From Treponema sp. (GTDB lineage: Bacteria > Spirochaetota > Spirochaetia > Treponematales > Breznakiellaceae), in NCBI GenBank assembly GCA_031268245.1, contig JAIRXN010000010.1, positions 1 to 18,122 on the forward strand: a DNA stretch of 18,122 nucleotides. Reading direction: 5' to 3'. Below, one piece after another: positions 13,244 to 18,122 of the stretch. The position numbers and the translations under genes are program-made. Positions within the stretch are counted from its first letter, which is position 1; each line of letters starts with the position of its first letter. The notes under the pieces are model-generated. The model did not search any database. It saw only the letters and a program-made list of their open reading frames with translations, and was not told the DNA's origin.

Positions 13244-14926
13244 ATGCACAGCGATAGTGTGAATAAGGGGATGCCCAGAGCGCCCCACCGGTCCCTTTTT
13301 AAGGCTCTCGGTTTTATTGAAGAAGAGTTCAGCCGGCCTCTTGTCGGTATTGTTTCCGCAAAAAGCGAAATCGTTCCCGGTCATCTCCACCTGGACACGG
13401 TAGCCGGGGCGGCGGCCGATGGCGTCCGCATGGCAGGAGGAGTACCGGTAATATTTCCCGTTATCGGCGTCTGTGACGGCATCGCCATGGGGCACGAGGG
13501 CATGCGTTACTCTCTTGTTACCAGAGAACTCATTGCCGATTCGGTCGAATGTATGGCAATGGCCCACGGCTTTGACGCGCTGATCTTTATTCCCAACTGC
13601 GACAAGATCGTACCGGGCATGCTCATGGCGGCGGCCAGACTGAACCTTCCCGCAGTATTTGTGTCCGGAGGGCCCATGCTCGCGGGCCGCAGAGACGGGA
13701 AACCCCTCACCCTTACTACCATGTTTGAGGCCGTGGGCGCCGTAGGAGCGGGAAAGATGGATGAGGCCGAACTTGCCGAACTGGAGGAAATTTCCTGTCC
13801 GGGCTGCGGTTCCTGTTCGGGTATGTTTACCGCCAATTCGATGAACTGCGTCACCGAAGCCCTGGGCCTTGCCCTGCCCGGAAACGGTACTATTCCTGCG
13901 GTAATGGCAGAACGTCTGCGTCTTGCCAAACGCAGCGGCATGCTGGTACTGGATGTTCTTGAAAAAGATATCCGCCCCCGCGCCATCCTGACGGAAAGGG
14001 CCTTTATGAATGCCCTTGCCCTGGACATGGCTCTGGGCTGTTCAACCAATACTGCCCTGCATCTCCCCGCCGTTGCCCACGAGGCCGGTTTCGTTCTCGA
14101 TCTGGATCTGCTCAACACGGTAAGCGCCAGGACTCCCAATCTCTGTCGCCTTGCTCCCGCAGGCCCGCACGCAATTGAAGATCTCCATGCGGCAGGAGGC
14201 ATTCCCGCAGTCCTTGCCGAACTTGTAAAAAAACACCTGGTGGATCCCGGCTCCGCAACGGTTTATGGAACTCTGGAGGACGCTGTCAACGGAAAAACAG
14301 ATCCCCTGCACAGAAAGGCTGCGAACAGGAACTTTGAGATCATCCGGCCCATTGAAAATCCCTATTCACAGACAGGCGGTCTTGCAGCTCTCAAGGGGAA
14401 CCTTGCGCCGGAGGGTTCCGTGGTAAAACGTAGCGCCGTTGCGCCTTCCATGCTTAAACATTCGGGGCCCGCCAGAATTTTTGATTCCGAAGAAGCGGCC
14501 TTTGACGCAATCATGGGAAAGAAGATCAGGGCCGGGGATGTAATTGTTATCCGCTATGAAGGCCCAAAGGGCGGCCCCGGCATGAAGGAGATGCTTGCCC
14601 CAACCGCGGCACTTGCGGGCATGGGTCTTGACGATAAGGTGGCCCTTATAACCGATGGACGTTTTTCCGGCGCTACCAAGGGGGCGGCCATAGGACATGT
14701 ATCTCCGGAGGCGGCTGAGGGCGGCCCCATCGGCCTTCTTGCGGAAGGAGACATCATCGAAATCGATATAGACGCCCGCAGTATCTCTGTCGCCCTGGAC
14801 GAAGAAGAGATGAAAAAACGGAAGGAGGGCTGGAAACCCCTTCCCCCGAAAGTGAAAAGCGGCTATCTTGCCCGTTATGCAAAATTGGTGAGTTCCGCCG
14901 CAGGCGGCGCTATCTTTAAGGAGTGA
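13244..14926 (+). CDS. ilvD: Dihydroxy-acid dehydratase
   Basis: This Fe-S enzyme dehydrates the dihydroxy acids made by IlvC to 2-oxoisovalerate and 2-oxo-3-methylvalerate. The 560-residue length is typical. The motif PNCDKIVPGMLMAAARLN places Cys119, and SCPGCGSCSGMFTANS places Cys185, Cys188 and Cys191, which hold or surround the cluster. GRFSGATKGAAIGHVSPEA near the C-terminus is the family signature. Near residue 45 it reads IVPGHLHL where many enzymes have a third cluster cysteine (PCN-HL). The cysteine-less form is one I associate with clostridial-type anaerobes. The gene is followed seven bases later by ilvB, with AAGGAG (14918-14923) for ilvB lying at its own stop, so the two are co-translated. 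Oxygen sensitivity is expected from the family. Confidence 0.96.
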   Translation: MHSDSVNKGMPRAPHRSLFKALGFIEEEFSRPLVGIVSAKSEIVPGHLHLDTVAGAAADGVRMAGGVPVIFPVIGVCDGIAMGHEGMRYSLVTRELIADSVECMAMAHGFDALIFIPNCDKIVPGMLMAAARLNLPAVFVSGGPMLAGRRDGKPLTLTTMFEAVGAVGAGKMDEAELAELEEISCPGCGSCSGMFTANSMNCVTEALGLALPGNGTIPAVMAERLRLAKRSGMLVLDVLEKDIRPRAILTERAFMNALALDMALGCSTNTALHLPAVAHEAGFVLDLDLLNTVSARTPNLCRLAPAGPHAIEDLHAAGGIPAVLAELVKKHLVDPGSATVYGTLEDAVNGKTDPLHRKAANRNFEIIRPIENPYSQTGGLAALKGNLAPEGSVVKRSAVAPSMLKHSGPARIFDSEEAAFDAIMGKKIRAGDVIVIRYEGPKGGPGMKEMLAPTAALAGMGLDDKVALITDGRFSGATKGAAIGHVSPEAAEGGPIGLLAEGDIIEIDIDARSISVALDEEEMKKRKEGWKPLPPKVKSGYLARYAKLVSSAAGGAIFKE

Positions 14927-14933
14927 TAATATT

Positions 14934-16652
14934 ATGCAGTATACCGGTTCCCGTATTTTGATTGAAGCCCTCATTGAACAGGGGGTGGACACAGTGTTCG
15001 GCTACCCCGGCGGGGCGGTGCTCTATATCTACGATGAACTCTACAAACAGCGGAGCAGGATACGGCACATTCTGGTAAGCCATGAACAGCATGCGGCCCA
15101 TGCGGCAGACGGCTATGCCCGCTCCACCGGGAAACCCGGAGTTTGTTTTGCCACTTCCGGGCCAGGCGCAACAAATCTGGTTACGGGTATCGCAACTGCC
15201 GCCATTGATTCTGTGCCCCTCATCGCCATTACAGGCAACGTCGCCACTCCGCTTCTCGGTAAAGACAGCTTTCAGGAGGTGGATATCGCCGGAATTACCA
15301 TGCCGATTGTAAAGCACAACTGGATCGTCAGGGACGTGAGGGAACTGGCAGAGATTGTGCGGGAAGCCTTTATCGTTGCGCTTTCCGGCAGACCCGGCCC
15401 GGTACTGATAGACATACCCAAGGATATTACCGCGGCCATGACAGAATATGTACCGCTTAAGGACACCGGCGCGGAGATTGAGGGCGAGGCCGGGGCAAGG
15501 GCAAGACGCCTGAGTGAGCGGGGGAGGCGCAAGACATTCGGCGATGAAGACATTGAACAGGCGGTTTCCATGCTCAAAGCCGCAAAACGTCCGCTGATCT
15601 ACGCGGGGGGCGGCGTCAACATTGCCGGAGCTTCCGGGGAACTGGCGATTCTGGCGGAGAAACTTTCCGCACCCGTGGCTCTGAGCCTCATGGGGATTGG
15701 GGCCTTCCCCCAGGATCACAGGCTTTGTACCGGACTCATCGGCATGCACGGAACCGTTGCCTCCAACAAGGCCGCGCAGAAAGCCGATCTTCTCGTAGCG
15801 ATCGGCGCCCGCTTCTCCGACCGGGTTACAAGCCATAAGGGCGAGTTTGCCAAAACCGCAAAGATACTTCACCTTGACATTGACCCCGCGGAAGTAAACA
15901 AGAATGTTTCCGTTGACTTTTTTGTTATCGGGGATCTGAGGGACGTTCTCAAACGGATCAACAAAAAGCTTCCCGCCAAAAAGGAAAGCGAATGGAACGG
16001 GGATGTTGATAAATGGAAGGCCATCATCCCCAGGGATCACCACAGGAAGACGGCCCTCCATCCCCGGGTAGTGATCCTGGAAGTCGCAAAGGCTCTCGGT
16101 TATGACACCATTGCTGTTACCGATGTAGGTCAGCACCAGATATGGACCGCCCAGTTCTTTCCCGCCAACAGGCCGCGGTCTTTCCTCAGTTCCGGCGGTA
16201 TGGGAACCATGGGTTTCGGCCTTGGCGCAGCCGAAGGGGCAAAGATCGCCAATCCCCGCCGTCCCGTTGTCCTTTTTACCGGCGACGGCTGTTTCAGAAT
16301 GAACTGTGCGGAAATGGGAACACTGGTGCGCTACGGTATCCCTGTGCTCATCGTGATCTTCAATAACGGTACTCTGGGTATGGTAAGACAGTGGCAGAAC
16401 TTCTTTTACGAAGGCCGTTATTCGGAAACGGATCTTGACGACAGGCCGCCTGACTTTCTCAAGCTGGCGGATGCCTATGGAGTAAGGGCATACCGCGCAG
16501 GAACCGAAGAGGAATTCGGAAACGCCCTGAACAGCGGAAAGAAGGATCTTGCCGCAGGGAAACCTGTGCTTATCGACGCCCTCATCGACAAGGATGAACG
16601 CGTGCTCCCCATGGTTCCCGGCGGCAAGCCCATAGATGAACAGATAATGTGA
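14934..16652 (+). CDS. ilvB: Acetolactate synthase large (catalytic) subunit
   Basis: This thiamine diphosphate enzyme condenses two pyruvates, or pyruvate and 2-oxobutyrate, to start valine/leucine and isoleucine synthesis. The 572-residue length is standard. The N-terminal domain shows VFGYPGGAVL and catalytic Glu51 in the SHEQHAAHAADGYAR segment, then SGPGATN. The central FAD-type domain is followed by the C-terminal ThDP domain, with the GDG (450-452) to NN (477-478) cofactor motif and GTLGMVRQWQ. It therefore belongs to the FAD-dependent biosynthetic (AHAS) group and not the catabolic AlsS group, which fits a regulatory subunit in the same cluster. Seven bases separate it from ilvD, and its stop overlaps the next gene's start by one base. 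Confidence 0.96.
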   Translation: MQYTGSRILIEALIEQGVDTVFGYPGGAVLYIYDELYKQRSRIRHILVSHEQHAAHAADGYARSTGKPGVCFATSGPGATNLVTGIATAAIDSVPLIAITGNVATPLLGKDSFQEVDIAGITMPIVKHNWIVRDVRELAEIVREAFIVALSGRPGPVLIDIPKDITAAMTEYVPLKDTGAEIEGEAGARARRLSERGRRKTFGDEDIEQAVSMLKAAKRPLIYAGGGVNIAGASGELAILAEKLSAPVALSLMGIGAFPQDHRLCTGLIGMHGTVASNKAAQKADLLVAIGARFSDRVTSHKGEFAKTAKILHLDIDPAEVNKNVSVDFFVIGDLRDVLKRINKKLPAKKESEWNGDVDKWKAIIPRDHHRKTALHPRVVILEVAKALGYDTIAVTDVGQHQIWTAQFFPANRPRSFLSSGGMGTMGFGLGAAEGAKIANPRRPVVLFTGDGCFRMNCAEMGTLVRYGIPVLIVIFNNGTLGMVRQWQNFFYEGRYSETDLDDRPPDFLKLADAYGVRAYRAGTEEEFGNALNSGKKDLAAGKPVLIDALIDKDERVLPMVPGGKPIDEQIM

Positions 16653-17479
16653 TGGCGGCCGGTGTCATGAAAAACATTGCGGAGATGAGCGCTGCCGAGG
16701 CCGCCGGGGTAAAATATATTCTCATGGACATTGATGATACCATCACCCGTGAAGGGAAACTTCTTGCCTCTTCATACGGCGCCCTCTGGAAACTAAAAGA
16801 GTCGGGCCTTAAAGTGATCCCCGTTACAGGAAGACCCGCAGGCTGGTGCGATCTTATTGCACGGGAGTGGCCTGTCGACGGTGTAGTCGGTGAGAACGGA
16901 GCCCTGGCATTCTGGGAAGAGAGAACAGGCGCATTCCCGGTACTCAAGGCCGAGTATCACCCCAATGCGGTGCGCAACGATCATCCGGTGTTAAAAAAGA
17001 TCCGTGAACGGGCATTGAAGGAAGTGCCGGGACTGCGGGACGCAAAGGATCAATTTGCCCGGCTCTTTGACATTGCCCTTGACTTTGCCGAGGAGGAACC
17101 CATACTCCCCCTGGCTTCTGCAGAAAGAGTGCGGGACATTGCCATTGAGGAGGGCGCCATGGCAAAGATATCTTCGATTCATGTAAATATATGGATGGGA
17201 AAATACGACAAGCTCTCCATGACCGGACATTTTCTTGCGGATGTCTTCGGCTGGAGACAAGCCGGCGGAGAGAAGGAGGTGATTTTTGTGGGAGACTCCC
17301 CCAACGATGAACCGATGTTTGCCCGCTTCCCCCTGGCCTGCGCCGTTGCAAACGTAGAAAAGTACAGGGATTATATCAAACAGCTTCCCGCATTTGTCGC
17401 ATCAAAGGAATGCGGCGACGGCTTCGCCGAGATCGCAGAAATAATACTAGCCAGGCGCAAGATTGGTATCAAGAGATGA
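16652..17479 (+). CDS. HAD superfamily (subclass IIB) phosphatase of unknown substrate
   Basis: This 275-residue cytoplasmic protein has all four HAD motifs. Motif I is DIDDT, with nucleophile Asp26 and Asp28, and motif II is the Thr in PVTGRP. A Lys in the YDKLS region is a motif III candidate. Motif IV is GDSPNDEPMF (residues 214-223). The large cap between motifs II and III is of the C2b type, as in sucrose-phosphate phosphatase-like and Cof-like enzymes. GRPAGWCDLIAREWPVDGVVGENGA is a conserved stretch of one SPP-like subgroup whose substrate I do not know. The ATG overlaps the ilvB stop by one base (TGATG), so it is translationally coupled to ilvB. GTG at 16649 or ATG at 16667 are possible alternative starts; none has a good ribosome site. 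A link to amino acid synthesis is suggested only by position. Confidence 0.88.
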   Translation: MAAGVMKNIAEMSAAEAAGVKYILMDIDDTITREGKLLASSYGALWKLKESGLKVIPVTGRPAGWCDLIAREWPVDGVVGENGALAFWEERTGAFPVLKAEYHPNAVRNDHPVLKKIRERALKEVPGLRDAKDQFARLFDIALDFAEEEPILPLASAERVRDIAIEEGAMAKISSIHVNIWMGKYDKLSMTGHFLADVFGWRQAGGEKEVIFVGDSPNDEPMFARFPLACAVANVEKYRDYIKQLPAFVASKECGDGFAEIAEIILARRKIGIKR

Positions 17480-17487
17480 ACAGGAGA

Positions 17488-17523
17488 GGTTGTCCCAAAA
17501 CTTCGGTTTTTGGAACAGCTACC
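17488..17523. repeat. Hairpin repeat with a C(UUCG)G loop
   Basis: GGTTGTCCCAAAAC (17488-17501) pairs, with a bulge and a few mismatches, with GTTTTTGGAACAGCTACC (17506-17523). The loop is TTCG closed by C-G, the very stable tetraloop. It starts eight bases after the HAD gene stop and carries the CAAAAC core. Confidence 0.65.
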
Positions 17524-17534
17524 TTGAATTTTGT

Positions 17535-17563
17535 GGAAAAACCGGGCCTTTGCCGGTTTTTTC
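17535..17563. terminator. Probable bidirectional intrinsic terminator
   Basis: GGAAAAACCGG (17535-17545) pairs with CCGGTTTTTTC (17553-17563), ten Watson-Crick pairs and one G-U, around a seven-base loop. The CCGG apex with an A tract on one side and a T tract on the other gives a U-run in both transcripts. It lies between the convergent HAD gene and the minus-strand gene, where a shared terminator is expected. Confidence 0.65.
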
Positions 17564-17565
17564 GA

Positions 17566-17604
17566 GAGCTTGTTCCGAAACCAACCGGGTTTTGGAACAA
17601 GCTC
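17566..17604. repeat. Near-perfect 17-base hairpin repeat, best family copy
   Basis: GAGCTTGTTCCGAAACC (17566-17582) and GGTTTTGGAACAAGCTC (17588-17604) pair over 17 positions with a single G-U, loop AACCG. It ends four bases before the stop codon of the minus-strand gene. It is the fullest copy of the GCTTGTTCC branch. Confidence 0.85.
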
Positions 17605-17607
17605 ACT

Positions 17608-18122
17608 TTACTTCAATTGGAAAACCTGCTTTATCAGCGCCGCCAAGGTCTTCAGTTTTTCGTCAAACTTATCCGCCATGGGGATGGAGACCAGCACATC
17701 CCGCCTTTCCTGTTCAAGCCAGCGGTATAACCGTTCCCGGATTTCCGGGTCCGTCCCCGGCGCGGAGACAATCCGGACAAGTTCAACCATCTCTCCCTTG
17801 GACAACATGATCCAGTCGTTGTTGTAGACAATATAGTAGCTGCTCCCGCTGCCGCTTCTCTCCAGGCGGAAACTGTCCCCCCGGGCCGGTTTAGCCGCCG
17901 TCCCGGATCCGGCCAGGGTTTTGTTAAGTTCCTCTACCTGCATATTGTAGAGATGCACACGGGCCTGTTCGATGAGAAAGGAGAGACCCTCCGCATCCAG
18001 CCGCGGGATAAGGGAACGCAGCTCCCGGGCCAGAGAGTCCCGTCCGTCCTCCGCCTTGCCCGCTGCCGGAACGGGCTTTTTCGTTGAAGCCGCAGCTTTT
18101 TTGTCCGGCTTTGCCGCCGCCG
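17608..18122 (-). CDS. Hypothetical protein, C-terminal part (5' end outside window)
   Basis: The minus-strand frame is open from the window edge to a TAA at 17610-17608, showing 170 residues. The start is beyond the window; an in-frame GTG at 17958 is internal to a continuous, protein-like sequence. The visible N-terminal part is low-complexity and Ala/Lys/Pro-rich (about 25 residues), suggesting a flexible linker or nucleic-acid-binding tail. A helical segment follows (RELRSLIPRLDAEGLSFLIEQA, then RVHLYNMQVEELNKTL split by only a few residues). After a short basic, Ser/Gly-rich stretch comes YYIVYNNDWIMLSKGEMVELVRIVS and a charged helical C-terminus. No signal peptide or membrane segment is visible. 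I do not recognise a family with known function; it reads like a genus-level conserved hypothetical. Six overlapping plus-strand frames here look like shadows. Confidence 0.65.
   Translation of the reverse strand, partial: AAAKPDKKAAASTKKPVPAAGKAEDGRDSLARELRSLIPRLDAEGLSFLIEQARVHLYNMQVEELNKTLAGSGTAAKPARGDSFRLERSGSGSSYYIVYNNDWIMLSKGEMVELVRIVSAPGTDPEIRERLYRWLEQERRDVLVSIPMADKFDEKLKTLAALIKQVFQLK

Noticed and set aside
14916..16136. Long minus-strand open frame of about 406 codons
   Set aside because: It lies antisense to the unmistakable ilvB, with composition expected of an antisense frame in a GC-biased gene and no recognisable domain.
8484..17604. CRISPR array or phage/integron repeats
   Set aside because: The repeats are palindromic, irregularly spaced by kilobases and without uniform spacers or nearby cas, integrase or transposase genes.
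17410..17827. Plus-strand open frames spanning the terminator region and the minus-strand gene
   Set aside because: They cross the stem-loops, are Pro/Ser/Arg-rich and have no ribosome sites; the minus-strand frame is continuous to the window edge and protein-like.

Overview
The window holds ordinary, well-conserved metabolic genes of a bacterium with roughly mid-50s percent GC (by eye). A host-associated spirochaete of the Treponema type is the best guess. It rests on my recognition of the protein sequences, the relaxed lipobox of the sugar-binding lipoprotein, the anaerobe-like IlvD variant and the many hairpin repeats between genes. No 16S or other decisive marker is present, so the assignment is tentative. 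All genes but the last lie on the + strand. No gene-free stretch exceeds 300 bases.

Region 1 (1-618) is the 3' part of a prephenate dehydratase gene (phenylalanine synthesis), cut by the window edge. Region 2 (about 630-6751) is a maltose/maltodextrin cluster: binding lipoprotein MalE, permeases MalF and MalG, a small membrane protein resembling the MalA/DUF1189 group, and a cytoplasmic type I pullulanase. Together they would import alpha-glucan oligosaccharides and cut their alpha-1,6 branches. The ATPase (MalK/MsmK type) and a dedicated regulator are not in the window.

Region 3 (about 6839-16652) is a branched-chain amino acid cluster in the order ilvN, ilvC, leuA, cimA-like, leuB, ilvD, ilvB. 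Acetolactate synthase (IlvB+IlvN), IlvC and IlvD form the common path for valine, isoleucine and leucine. LeuA and LeuB serve leucine. The citramalate synthase would make 2-oxobutyrate for isoleucine from pyruvate and acetyl-CoA without threonine deaminase. LeuC, LeuD and the transaminase must be encoded elsewhere. A HAD-IIB phosphatase gene overlaps the end of ilvB.

Region 4 (17480-18122) has a convergent intergenic region with three stem-loops, one of them a probable bidirectional terminator. After it comes the 3' part of a minus-strand gene of unknown function.

The most unusual element is not a gene. Seven or eight imperfect palindromes sit between genes at 6751-6834, 8484-8511, 8560-8600, 11815-11846, 11898-11927, 11944-11979, 17488-17523 and 17566-17604. 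Seven share a CAAAAC/GTTTTG core near the loop (once GAAACC in one arm) under a diverged outer stem, and the eighth (6751-6834) matches only in its outer arms. One supplies the last codons and stop of cimA and another abuts the leuA ribosome binding site. I saw no new enzyme system, defence system, CRISPR array, transposase or tRNA.
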